A stretch of 38,726 nt of DNA from assembly GCA_002314855.1 (NCBI GenBank), contig DCHQ01000089.1, positions 1 through 38,726 of the forward strand, read 5' to 3'. The stretch is from Lachnospiraceae bacterium UBA1748 (GTDB lineage Bacteria > Bacillota > Clostridia > Lachnospirales > Lachnospiraceae). The position numbers were made by a program, and so were the translations under genes. Shown here piece by piece: positions 24,691-33,299 of the stretch; the stretch's first letter is position 1; each line of letters starts with the position of its first letter. The notes beneath the pieces were generated by a model. It was not told the DNA's origin and made no database searches. It saw only the letters and a list, made by a program, of their open reading frames with translations.

Positions 24691-26460
24691 TTATATTGCT
24701 TGAGCCATATGTAAACGATAATAGGCTCCGTGTTTATCAAGAAGCTCTTTTACATTACCTTCTTCAACAATGCACCCATCTTCTACGACAAATATCCTGT
24801 CAGCTTTCTGTATTGTCGATAATCTATGAGCAATAACAAATGAAGTACGCCCTTTAAGAAGTTCCTCAATTCCATGCTGAACAAGTCTTTCGGTATTTGT
24901 ATCAATACTTGAAGTTGCCTCATCAAGAATAAGAATTCTAGGATTACATACCATAGTTCTAGCAAAAGCAAGCAACTGTTTCTGACCTATAGATAGGTTT
25001 CCTCCTCGCTCTGCAAGAACTGTATCATACCCATTTTCAAGTTTCATAATAAAATCATGAGCTTTAACAGCCTTTGCAGCAGCAATTATTTCATCATCGG
25101 TAGCATCAAGTTTTCCGTATCTTATATTTTCCTTAATGGTACCAGTGAACAAAAAATTATCCTGTGTCATAATTCCCATTTGCGAACGAAGACTTTCAAT
25201 GCTTACTTTCGTAATATCATATCCATCAACAGAAACCTTACCTTCCTGTACATCATAAAATCTACTAATAAGATTAACTATAGTTGATTTACCAGCACCA
25301 GTAGCACCTACTAAGGCAATTGTTTCGCCTGGCTTAATATCAAATGATACGTTATCAAGAACCTTAACTCCCTCTTCATAAGAAAAAGAAACATTGTCAA
25401 ATTTAACATTACCCTTTATTTCTGGGATATCAGTAACACCGTCCACATCAACAATCTTAGATGGTGTATCAAGTATTTCAAATACTCTCTCAGCGCCAGC
25501 AATATTAGTTACAACCTGATTATAAAAATTACTCAGATTGAACATTGGAGACCAGAACATTCCCATATATGAAGAAAATGCCACAAAGGTACCTATCGAC
25601 ACCTTATCTACTCCAAGAATAACAATTCCAACAAAATACATACACAGGGTACCAATACCCCATGATATATCAATAATTGATCCAAAACCATCACTTAATC
25701 TTACAGCTGATAAAAACGCTTTTCGATGCTCATCTATAAGTCCATCAAAAGTATCCTCCGTTTCTTTTTCAGCCGCAAAGCTCTGTATAACCCTAATACC
25801 TGCCATATCTTCATGAACAAATGCATTAAGATTAGATGATTTCTTTCTAAATAACTGCCACCTAGGATGAGCTTTTATTTCAAGAAATATAATACCTCCT
25901 ATCATAAATGGAGTCATGCATAGGGCCGAAGCTGCAAGAATAGGATTTTTAATAAACATTATGATCATAACTGCAATAATTGTAACGCCATCTGGTATAA
26001 ATGAAGTTACACAGTTATTCAAAACATCTTTTAGTGAATTAATATCACCTATAATTCGGGAAAGTATTTTTCCTGTAGGCCTAGAATCAAAAAATTGAAA
26101 ATCCAGGGTTTGTATATGCGTATATAATTGCTGACGAATTTTCATAATTATGTCATTACACACCTTGGCCATAATATACATTCTAAGCTTTACAACAAGA
26201 ACGACTAAAACATTAAGTACAAGCGCTATCCCAAGCATTAACATCAATCTGTTATAGTTGCCTTTTCTTACACAATTATCAATTGCTTCTGCCATTATTA
26301 ATGGATTAATAAGACTTATGACTATTGCATATACCATCGAAATAAGCACAATGGTTATTTTAAATTTATAATCTAAAAGATACTTGAAAAGTCTGCCCAA
26401 AGTTTTTGCTTTGCTTTGTTCAACCTGCTTTTCATCATCTTTATAAGAATTAGTAGCCAT
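24691..26460 (-). CDS. ABC exporter half-transporter, catalytic-site subunit (BmrD/LmrD type)
   Basis: A 589-residue fusion of a six-helix membrane domain (about 30-325) and an ATPase domain (about 350-589). It shows Walker A GATGAGKS (385-392), Walker B LILDEATSS with catalytic Glu514, and a degenerate ABC signature LSIGQ (489-493). Together with the upstream subunit (Asp in place of the catalytic Glu, normal LSGGQ) this gives one complete and one impaired ATP site, the hallmark of heterodimeric multidrug exporters such as BmrCD, LmrCD and TM287/288. It sits in the cytoplasmic membrane and probably exports drugs, lipids or peptides. The start has AAGGAGA; the gap to the partner gene is 18 bases. 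Substrate unknown. Confidence 0.93.
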   Translation of the reverse strand: MATNSYKDDEKQVEQSKAKTLGRLFKYLLDYKFKITIVLISMVYAIVISLINPLIMAEAIDNCVRKGNYNRLMLMLGIALVLNVLVVLVVKLRMYIMAKVCNDIIMKIRQQLYTHIQTLDFQFFDSRPTGKILSRIIGDINSLKDVLNNCVTSFIPDGVTIIAVMIIMFIKNPILAASALCMTPFMIGGIIFLEIKAHPRWQLFRKKSSNLNAFVHEDMAGIRVIQSFAAEKETEDTFDGLIDEHRKAFLSAVRLSDGFGSIIDISWGIGTLCMYFVGIVILGVDKVSIGTFVAFSSYMGMFWSPMFNLSNFYNQVVTNIAGAERVFEILDTPSKIVDVDGVTDIPEIKGNVKFDNVSFSYEEGVKVLDNVSFDIKPGETIALVGATGAGKSTIVNLISRFYDVQEGKVSVDGYDITKVSIESLRSQMGIMTQDNFLFTGTIKENIRYGKLDATDDEIIAAAKAVKAHDFIMKLENGYDTVLAERGGNLSIGQKQLLAFARTMVCNPRILILDEATSSIDTNTERLVQHGIEELLKGRTSFVIAHRLSTIQKADRIFVVEDGCIVEEGNVKELLDKHGAYYRLHMAQAI

Positions 26461-26478
26461 CGCTATCTCCTTTCTTTA

Positions 26479-28197
26479 TTAATCAGCTTGCCCTGTCTGG
26501 ACAAGATATGTCTGGTAATATAACCCTTTTCTTTCTAGAAGTGACTGATGAGTTCCACGTTCTGCAATTCTTCCATCTTCGAGAAAAATTATTTCATCAG
26601 CATTTTTAACTGCACTAATACGATGAGCAATAATAATCTTTGTTGTCTCTGTCATCGCATCAAGTGTATGTTCTATCTCTCTTTCTGTTTCCATATCAAG
26701 GGCAGATGTTGAATCATCAAGAACAAGTATTGGAGTTTTCTTAGCAAATGCTCTCGCAATACTTATACGCTGTTTTTGTCCACCAGAAAGACCAACGCCT
26801 CGCTCGCCTATGACTGTATCGTATTTTCCTTCCATTTTTTCAATAAAGCTTTTAGCCTGAGCGGCCTTTGACGCTCTTTTAATATCAGAAAGATCAATTG
26901 TAAGTTTCTGACCAAGCTTAATATTTTCTCCTATTGTATCCGAGAACAAAAATACATCCTGTGTCACAAATGAAATCGCACTTCTTAGTCCCTGAAGCGA
27001 AAGTTTTCTTATATCAGTACCATCTACATATATAGCTCCGTCAGTTACGTCATACATTCTCTCGAGAAGCTGAACTATAGATGTTTTACCAGCGCCTGTA
27101 GCGCCCATAATACCTAGAGTTTTTCCTGCCTGAATTTTAAAATCAATATTTTTCAAGATCATATATCCGTCCTCTTTATGAAAGGATACATTATCAAAAA
27201 CAATATCACCTTTTATATTGTCAGCGCTTATTGGAGCTTCACATTCTGAAATAGAGCTATTTTCATTAAATATCTTCTTTATTTTTCTATTAGAGGCAAC
27301 AGCCGAAGAAAAACTATTAGTAAGCCATCCAAGCATCTCAAGTGGCCAGCATATATTCATTGAATATTCCAAAAATGCTGTAAGATCACCAATAGTCATC
27401 TTATTATTAATAACAATCACACCGCCGCATAATATAACAAGCAGTGGCACAACCTTAGTTATAAGATTGATATATGGATAATATCTTACGAACACTTTGG
27501 ACTGTGTCATATTAAGTTCATAATACTTTTTATTATGTGAAAGAAATTTACTTATCTCGAATTTTTCTCTGGCAAAAGCCTTAACTGTACGTACACCAGC
27601 AAGGTTTTCTTCTGCAACAGTATTTAGCACAGCATTTTCTTCGCTAATATCGCCATAAACCTTATCAAGCTTCCTCTCCATAACAATCGCTATGGTTGCA
27701 CAACATATCATTGCGAGAAGCGGAACTAATGTTAATAAAACATTAATTCTGGCCATACACACAATAATAATGAATGTATGATACGTAACCTCGATTAATA
27801 GCATTCCAACAAAACCTAGAGCATCCCATATATGATCCACATCATCTTTGATTCTTGCCATAAGTTCACCTGTATTGTTTTTATCAAAAAAATCAGCACT
27901 AAGCTTCTGAATATGGACAAATAAATCCTTACGTATACTTGCAGATATCTTATTACCAACATTATCAAAGTTATATTCTTTTAAATACTGAAACAAGCAT
28001 CTGCCTGCCCCAACTAGAAAAAAGCCAAGTAATAAATACTTAAGCTCTCCCATATTTCCACCAACGATAACATCATCGACAACTCTCCTTGTAAGCTGAG
28101 GCGATAACATATCAAGCGACACTGCAGCAAACAGTGAAAATAAAGCTATTACGTAATTCCATTTATATTTCCATATATAACTGGATATCTTTTTCAT
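26479..28197 (-). CDS. ABC exporter half-transporter, degenerate-site subunit (BmrC/LmrC type)
   Basis: A 572-residue membrane-plus-ATPase subunit. Six helices span about residues 12-300, followed by Walker A GATGAGKT (365-372), a canonical LSGGQ (470-474) and Walker B VLDDSTSALD, in which Asp495 replaces the catalytic Glu. That substitution and the partner's LSIGQ signature fall in the same composite ATP site, so the two subunits form an asymmetric heterodimer. Strong AGGAGGA ribosome site. It is the first large gene of the operon; directly upstream lie a terminator-like hairpin and a 25-codon leader ORF (28266-28343), which suggests drug- or ribosome-dependent induction. Confidence 0.93.
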   Translation of the reverse strand: MKKISSYIWKYKWNYVIALFSLFAAVSLDMLSPQLTRRVVDDVIVGGNMGELKYLLLGFFLVGAGRCLFQYLKEYNFDNVGNKISASIRKDLFVHIQKLSADFFDKNNTGELMARIKDDVDHIWDALGFVGMLLIEVTYHTFIIIVCMARINVLLTLVPLLAMICCATIAIVMERKLDKVYGDISEENAVLNTVAEENLAGVRTVKAFAREKFEISKFLSHNKKYYELNMTQSKVFVRYYPYINLITKVVPLLVILCGGVIVINNKMTIGDLTAFLEYSMNICWPLEMLGWLTNSFSSAVASNRKIKKIFNENSSISECEAPISADNIKGDIVFDNVSFHKEDGYMILKNIDFKIQAGKTLGIMGATGAGKTSIVQLLERMYDVTDGAIYVDGTDIRKLSLQGLRSAISFVTQDVFLFSDTIGENIKLGQKLTIDLSDIKRASKAAQAKSFIEKMEGKYDTVIGERGVGLSGGQKQRISIARAFAKKTPILVLDDSTSALDMETEREIEHTLDAMTETTKIIIAHRISAVKNADEIIFLEDGRIAERGTHQSLLERKGLYYQTYLVQTGQAD

Positions 28198-28219
28198 TTT
28201 TCCTCCTAAAATAACAAAA

Positions 28220-28240
28220 GCCGCGGCAAATTACCGCGGC
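28220..28240 (-). terminator. Leader terminator (attenuator) before the ABC exporter
   Basis: Perfect 7-bp all-GC stem GCCGCGG / CCGCGGC with a 7-base loop, followed on the minus strand by TTTTGTTATTTT. It lies after the leader ORF stop and 8 bases before the exporter's ribosome site. In this position it would stop transcription before the exporter genes unless overridden. The leader segment 28291-28296 (AUUACC in RNA) is complementary to GGUAAU at 28235-28230, one possible competing pairing. Confidence 0.7.
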
Positions 28241-28265
28241 AATAATATAAATCAACATCAAAAAA

Positions 28266-28343
28266 TCAATGTAAACTATTACTCCTGCAAGGTAATACAT
28301 TTTCCATCAATATGTAATTATTATTATCAACAATACTAAACAT
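28266..28343 (-). CDS. Leader peptide of the ABC exporter operon, 25 residues
   Basis: A short ORF with a near-perfect ribosome site (AAGGAGG, seven bases before the ATG), between a consensus promoter and a terminator-like hairpin. The peptide begins MFSIVDNNNYILMENV and ends PCRSNSLH; it has three consecutive Asn codons (7-9) and a Cys-Arg pair near the end. The layout (promoter, strongly translated mini-ORF, hairpin, heterodimeric ABC exporter) parallels the B. subtilis bmrB leader ahead of bmrCD, where ribosome stalling by antibiotics relieves termination. By analogy, slowed translation here would allow exporter expression. The peptide shows no similarity I recognise, and the stalling logic is inferred. 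Confidence 0.7.
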   Translation of the reverse strand: MFSIVDNNNYILMENVLPCRSNSLH

Positions 28344-28381
28344 TTTATTACCTCCTTCTTCATAATTTTGATACATAACAA

Positions 28382-28423
28382 ATTATTCGATTGAATAATA
28401 CTTACTTAATGTCAATATGTCAA
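28382..28423 (-). promoter_or_regulatory. Consensus promoter with palindromic operator for leader/ABC exporter
   Basis: Minus strand TTGACA (28423-28418), a 17-bp spacer and TATTAT (28400-28395). A perfect 7-bp inverted repeat ATTATTC / GAATAAT (28382-28388 and 28393-28399, 4-bp centre) covers the -10 and the predicted start site. This is a MarR- or TetR-like operator layout, so repression may add to the leader control. The start site would lie about 45 bases before the leader ORF. Confidence 0.7.
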
Positions 28424-28492
28424 TGATATTACATAATATTATACTACCAGGCTAATATAACACTGTTAATAAGACCAATCATCACAAATATA

Positions 28493-29629
28493 TTATACAA
28501 ACTCCGTCTCTATTGTTAGCTCAAGTTCTTTTTCTGGATATAGCGCTTTTATGTAATCAATAAATCTTACTCTAAGGTCATCCCAATCACGCAAATCATA
28601 AGTAACCACTAAATCACAATATATTTTATTAGTATCAGGCTCAATATATACTGCATGGAAGCTCTTAACGTCTTTTTCATCTAAAACAAACTTTCCAATA
28701 TTAGCCCTAAGTTCCTTTACATATTCATTATCATTGTCTACTGCATATATACCAAAAACCATAACTACATGATATTCACGCATTATACGAAGCTGTAGAT
28801 TATGAATACGCTGATATAGCTCTCCAACCGATTCCTTATGATCTATTTCAACATTAATTGAACCAGACCAAGCATCAGGTCCATAATTATGAAGCATCAT
28901 ATCTGCTGCGCCAATAATGCCCTCTGTTTTTATAATTTCATTAAAAAGCTTTTTAGCAAGTTCTTCGTCTCCAGGACGTCCAACTATTTCACCAAGAGTA
29001 TCCTTAAGAATATCAAAACCAGCCTTTACGATAAGTAAAGAAGTTATAACACCCGCAAAAGCATCGATTGAAAAATGAAATATAAGAAAAACAAGTGCAG
29101 CAACTATAGTAATAATAGAAGCGTACGAATCATTACAGCTATCAACTCCCACTCCTTCAAGAGCACTTGAATCAGCTTTTTTACCCTGCTTTATGGTATA
29201 TTTGCCAAGGACAAACTTCACTATTGCTGACACAAATACAATGGCAAGCGAAAAATATGAAATATTAAGCTCCTCAGGATGAAATATAAGATTTATTGAA
29301 TTGCTAAGCATCTCAATTCCTGTAACAAGAATCAATACAGAAATAACAAGTCCTGTAAGGTACTCTATTCTTCCATAGCCAAAAGGATGTTTCTCGTCAG
29401 GATGTTTAGTTGCAAGCTTAGTTCCAACTAAAGTAATAACAGATGAAAATACATCTGCAGCATTGTTAACACCTTCTGAAACTATGGCAATAGATGAAGC
29501 TAAAGCTCCAATTATTATTTTAACAGATGCAACAAGCAAATTAGTTAATATACCAAGCCATGAGGTTGTAGTTATAATTCCTTCTCTCGAATTAGGATTC
29601 TGTTTTAGTATTTTATATAACAATTTCAT
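28493..29629 (-). CDS. Cation diffusion facilitator, possibly manganese-type
   Basis: A 378-residue CDF antiporter, longer than the one at 13562-14488 because its C-terminal cytoplasmic region is extended. Helix 2 carries NxxxD (NNAAD) and helix 5 carries DxxxD (DSCND in GVDSCNDSYAS). Lack of histidine in both sites, and DxxxD in helix 5, is the pattern linked with manganese-type CDF proteins, so the two exporters in this window probably differ in metal. KHPFGYGRIEYL before helix 3 is a family hallmark. After the usual sensing domain, about 80 further residues may form a second sensing fold. GAGG lies seven bases before the ATG. It follows asnB by 20 bases. Confidence 0.9.
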   Translation of the reverse strand: MKLLYKILKQNPNSREGIITTTSWLGILTNLLVASVKIIIGALASSIAIVSEGVNNAADVFSSVITLVGTKLATKHPDEKHPFGYGRIEYLTGLVISVLILVTGIEMLSNSINLIFHPEELNISYFSLAIVFVSAIVKFVLGKYTIKQGKKADSSALEGVGVDSCNDSYASIITIVAALVFLIFHFSIDAFAGVITSLLIVKAGFDILKDTLGEIVGRPGDEELAKKLFNEIIKTEGIIGAADMMLHNYGPDAWSGSINVEIDHKESVGELYQRIHNLQLRIMREYHVVMVFGIYAVDNDNEYVKELRANIGKFVLDEKDVKSFHAVYIEPDTNKIYCDLVVTYDLRDWDDLRVRFIDYIKALYPEKELELTIETEFV

Positions 29630-29649
29630 AATTAAACCTCGTTAATTAT

Positions 29650-31530
29650 TTATATATTCTTGCCTTCACTCATCAGCCAATTTTGGAACATTAATATATA
29701 CCATATTTGAATACGCCACACATTATTATTAATATAATCATTCCAAATAAACCATACAACATCAGGATTAAGATATCCCTGTTGCTCCAGAGTTTTACGG
29801 TCAATAAGCGCCTCAGCCCACTCTCTAAGTTCAGGCTCTTTAAGCCATTTCATAATAGGAATAGAAAATCCTTTCTTAGGTCTTTCCATTATTTCCCGAG
29901 GAACATATTTATACAGAACATTTTTAAGAACAGCCTTACGTACATCACCGTCTTTCTTATAATCAATCGGTAAAGTCCAGGCAAATTCTACTACGTCTTT
30001 ATCAAGTAAAGGTACTCTTGTTTCAAGAGAAACAGCCATTGCAGCTCTATCCACCTTTACTAGGATATCATCTGGATGATAAACCAGCATATCCATAAGC
30101 ATTATACAGCTCTTAGGATCTTTCAAATATGAAGGTTCAAACTGATTATGCTTGTATTTATATACTTCCTTTTCTTTTGCCACACTTAAACTAAGAATCT
30201 CTTCCTGATTAGATCTTTCATAAAGATTTTCAGGTCCCTTTGCTCCAAGTAAAAAAGCTTTATTCTGATATATCTTATTCTTATAAGGCACATGAACCAA
30301 AATATCACTTGCTAGCTTTCTTACTGGATATGGTATAGACTTCATTTTATTCCATATACGTTCTACTGACTGATATGTTCCATATCCACAAAACAGCTCA
30401 TCTCCAGCGTCACCACTAAGAGATACCGTTACATGCTCTCTTGTCATTTTACTAACAAGATATGTTGGTATCTGAGAACTGTCTGCAAATGGCTCTGAAA
30501 ACATACCAGAAATCTTAGGTATAACAGCCTTAGCATCCTCTTCAGTAATATATAACTCAGTATGCTCAGTACCTAAATGATTAGCTATCTCTTTAGCATA
30601 TATGGCTTCATTAAAATCAGGATCATTAACACCTATTGTAAAGCTTTTAACTTTATTAGTTGACTGAGCCTGCATAAGGGCAACTATAGTACTACTATCA
30701 ATTCCTGCAGAAAGGAAAGCGCCTACAGGAACATCAGCTACCATCTGATCTTTGATTGAAGCACTAATTAATCTCTCAAGTTCATCAGCAGCTTCTTCTT
30801 TACTTCCCTTAAATGGATGATCATCGCCATATTTAGCAACATCTCTCATAGACCAGTATGCCGAAACAGAATAATCTTTATATGGCTTATCAATTTCTAA
30901 TATACAACCAGCATCAAGTTTATATATATCCTGATAAATAGAATATGGTGCCGGAATATATCCATGAATAAAATATATCTGAAGCACCTTGGTATCTATC
31001 TTATTATTAAAGCCTTCTAATACAGATATTGAGCCCAAATCAGATGCGAATACAAATCCACCATTAACAAAACCATAATATAAAGGTTTTTCGCCAACTC
31101 TGTCGCGCATAAGCGTAAGCTTACCACTCTCTATATCAAGAAGAGCAATTGCGAACATGCCCTTACACATTGAAAGAGTTTCTTTAACTCCATACACCTC
31201 AAAAGCCTCTAATATAACCTCAGTATCAGAAGTTCCATTAAATTCCTGAACCTTGCCTTCATCAAGAAGCTTTTTCTTTATAACACGATAATTGTATATC
31301 TCTCCATTAAATACCATCGCATATTTGCCTGAATGAGATATCATTGGCTGTGCTCCATTAGCCGAAAGGTCTACTATAGATAATCTTCTGTGTCCAAAAA
31401 CTACAGACGCATCACTACTAGCCCAGTATCCACCAGCATCAGGTCCCCTATGAAGCATACGTTCATTCATCGCTTCTATATTTTTTATCCAATTATCAGG
31501 TCTATTACAAAAACCTGCTATACCACACAT
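29650..31530 (-). CDS. asnB: Asparagine synthetase (glutamine-hydrolysing)
   Basis: A 626-residue two-domain enzyme. The N-terminal class II glutamine amidotransferase has the nucleophile Cys2 in MCGIAGF, HRGPDAGG near 32 and MVFNGEIYNYR near 72. The C-terminal ATP-binding synthetase domain has the PP-loop GAFLSAGIDSSTIVAL (about 266-281) and SLSGDAGDELFCGYG near 370. It makes asparagine from aspartate and glutamine. This long AsnB form often sits in surface-polysaccharide clusters, where it may amidate a sugar acid or peptide instead. Here it lies 14 bases after a GT4 glycosyltransferase, which gives mild support to that alternative. GGAG lies seven bases before the start. Confidence 0.93.
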   Translation of the reverse strand: MCGIAGFCNRPDNWIKNIEAMNERMLHRGPDAGGYWASSDASVVFGHRRLSIVDLSANGAQPMISHSGKYAMVFNGEIYNYRVIKKKLLDEGKVQEFNGTSDTEVILEAFEVYGVKETLSMCKGMFAIALLDIESGKLTLMRDRVGEKPLYYGFVNGGFVFASDLGSISVLEGFNNKIDTKVLQIYFIHGYIPAPYSIYQDIYKLDAGCILEIDKPYKDYSVSAYWSMRDVAKYGDDHPFKGSKEEAADELERLISASIKDQMVADVPVGAFLSAGIDSSTIVALMQAQSTNKVKSFTIGVNDPDFNEAIYAKEIANHLGTEHTELYITEEDAKAVIPKISGMFSEPFADSSQIPTYLVSKMTREHVTVSLSGDAGDELFCGYGTYQSVERIWNKMKSIPYPVRKLASDILVHVPYKNKIYQNKAFLLGAKGPENLYERSNQEEILSLSVAKEKEVYKYKHNQFEPSYLKDPKSCIMLMDMLVYHPDDILVKVDRAAMAVSLETRVPLLDKDVVEFAWTLPIDYKKDGDVRKAVLKNVLYKYVPREIMERPKKGFSIPIMKWLKEPELREWAEALIDRKTLEQQGYLNPDVVWFIWNDYINNNVWRIQIWYILMFQNWLMSEGKNI

Positions 31531-31544
31531 AATTAATCTCCATA

Positions 31545-32627
31545 TTATAATGAACTAAGATATTCTTCCCATTTTGCATTAACCTTATCGGGATGAAGTC
31601 CTTCAATAAATTCATACGCATTATCACTTATAGTATTAGCGAACTCTTTATCAGACAACATTTTTCTAAGCGCTTCTGCTAATGCTTTGTCATCATTAAC
31701 TCCAACCAGAAGACCATTTATGCCGTCCTTTATTAATGTTGATGGACCTCCACAAGGGCAATCGGTTGATATGACAGGAATTCCAAGAGCCATTGCTTCC
31801 ATTATTGAATTAGGCATGCCTTCTGTATTAGAAGATAAAACAAAGCACCTAGCATCACATATCGTTCCTGGAACATCATTAGCATATCCTGGCAGCAGCA
31901 CTCTATCTTCAAGCTTCTTTTCCGATATTAACTGCTCCAAATCTTCTCTAGAACGCCCTTCGCCATATATTCGAAGTGAAACATCTGGAAAATCAGCGGC
32001 TATTCTAGAAAATCCTTTTATTAACATGGCATGATTTTTATTATCATCAAGTCTTCCAACGGCTACTATATAATCACTTCTCTCCCCTGTATATCTTTTA
32101 TTAATAAAAGCAGGATTAAGAGGATTAGATAATATTACAGATTTTTTTCTTACCTTAGCAGGAAAAAAATTCATTGCATCAACAGTTTGAAGAACAACTC
32201 CATCAGCATATCCAAATAAAAACTTGGCAAGTTTCTGTTGCTTACTTCCTTCGTATTCAAGGGTTGGAAGTCCTCTGACAGATACTGCAACCTTGGCTGA
32301 AAGTCCACGAGAAGTTAATATTGCCATCATATTATTCTTTCCAAGAAATGAAAGAATAACATCTGGCTGAAATTCCTTCCAAATATTACGAAGAGTTTTA
32401 AATCTTACAATAAAATTATGAACTCTTCCGCTACCAAGCTGACTCTTATCCGGTTCAGAATATATTCTTTTAATTGAAGGATTAATATCGTACTCCACCT
32501 CACGCTTATACTGAGTAACTAAAAGTACTTCATAACCTTTACCATGAAAATATTCTGCAAGATTGACTATTACTCTTTCAGAGCCACCTTTTTGCAATGA
32601 ATTAATAAATAAAGCTATCTTTTTCAT
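31545..32627 (-). CDS. GT4-family glycosyltransferase
   Basis: A 360-residue GT-B-fold retaining glycosyltransferase that would transfer a sugar from a nucleotide donor to a cell-surface acceptor. The N-terminal acceptor half opens KKIALFINSLQKGGSERV. The donor half has YIVAVGRLDDNKNHAMLIKG (about 185-204), LPGYANDVP and the nucleotide-sugar motif NTEGMPNSIMEAMALG (about 270-285). No membrane helix. The ATG at 32627 fits the family N-terminus, but no Shine-Dalgarno sequence is visible in the AT-only leader. A TATAAT at 32645-32640 ends only 12 bases upstream, so the mRNA could be nearly leaderless, or it is coupled to the shikimate kinase transcript. Sugar and acceptor unknown. Confidence 0.9.
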   Translation of the reverse strand: MKKIALFINSLQKGGSERVIVNLAEYFHGKGYEVLLVTQYKREVEYDINPSIKRIYSEPDKSQLGSGRVHNFIVRFKTLRNIWKEFQPDVILSFLGKNNMMAILTSRGLSAKVAVSVRGLPTLEYEGSKQQKLAKFLFGYADGVVLQTVDAMNFFPAKVRKKSVILSNPLNPAFINKRYTGERSDYIVAVGRLDDNKNHAMLIKGFSRIAADFPDVSLRIYGEGRSREDLEQLISEKKLEDRVLLPGYANDVPGTICDARCFVLSSNTEGMPNSIMEAMALGIPVISTDCPCGGPSTLIKDGINGLLVGVNDDKALAEALRKMLSDKEFANTISDNAYEFIEGLHPDKVNAKWEEYLSSL

Positions 32628-32709
32628 ATATAAAAAATGATTATAATATCAATTATATTTCAATAAAACACCACTATATTTTAGCATAATTAATTGTTTT
32701 TATGGGCTT

Positions 32710-33222
32710 TTATTTGAGCATTTCTAGCTTCACAATTATTTGCTCAACAGTTTCTTCAATTGACAAGCCTTCTTCCAAAACAGTAATATCTGCATATTTT
32801 TCATACAAAACAATTCTTTCTTCGTAAATATCACGAAGTGTCTGACCCTCCCTTAATACAACGCCTCGTCCTTTAATATCAGAAAGTCTTTTTTCGATTA
32901 CTTCAAACGGAACACGAAGATAACATATAGTTCCTATACTACGTAAGTGCTCCATTGCTTCCTTGCCATAAACAACACTTCCACCCGTAGCAATAACAGA
33001 GTTTGTGACAGTTAGACTCGCATTAACCCTATTTTCAACTTCGATAAAACCTTCCACTCCTTTTGTTTCAATAATATCTTTTAGAAGACTCCCTTCTTCT
33101 CTCTGTATAACAAGATCAGAATCTGTAAATTCTTTACCAAGTATCTTGGCTAGTATAACTCCAACAGTGCTTTTACCTACTCCTGGAAGACCTATTAATA
33201 CTATATTGGATTTATCCTTCAT
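32710..33222 (-). CDS. aroK: Shikimate kinase family protein with altered substrate motif
   Basis: A 170-residue P-loop kinase of the shikimate kinase family (shikimate to shikimate 3-phosphate, chorismate pathway). Walker A is GLPGVGKST (11-19) and the metal/substrate DSD is at 34-36. Two usual substrate contacts are altered: the FRxxE arginine is Ile60 (GFIEVE, 58-63), and the GGG loop is GGS (80-82). The C-terminal Arg136 (RIVLYEKYAD) is retained, with Val for the usual Pro. It may still be AroK with local compensation, or a relative acting on another small alcohol. CAGGA precedes the ATG. It is isolated from IscU by a terminator, with the GT4 gene following. Confidence 0.75.
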   Translation of the reverse strand: MKDKSNIVLIGLPGVGKSTVGVILAKILGKEFTDSDLVIQREEGSLLKDIIETKGVEGFIEVENRVNASLTVTNSVIATGGSVVYGKEAMEHLRSIGTICYLRVPFEVIEKRLSDIKGRGVVLREGQTLRDIYEERIVLYEKYADITVLEEGLSIEETVEQIIVKLEMLK

Positions 33223-33244
33223 TATTAATTCCTGCCTTATAAAA

Positions 33245-33286
33245 ATGATGTAGTGTATATGTTCATAAGCCTATACACTACATCAT
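33245..33286 (-). terminator. Terminator of the iscS-iscU operon
   Basis: Perfect 15-bp stem (arms 33245-33259 and 33272-33286, ATGATGTAGTGTATA and its complement) around a 12-base loop. The minus strand continues into TTTTTATAA. It starts 14 bases after the iscU stop. Confidence 0.88.
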
Positions 33287-33299
33287 CTATTATAATCTA

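Noticed and set aside
28497..28560. Classical terminator after the second CDF gene
   Set aside because: I looked for a stem with a T run between its stop and the exporter promoter and found only weak AT-rich dyads, so none is listed.
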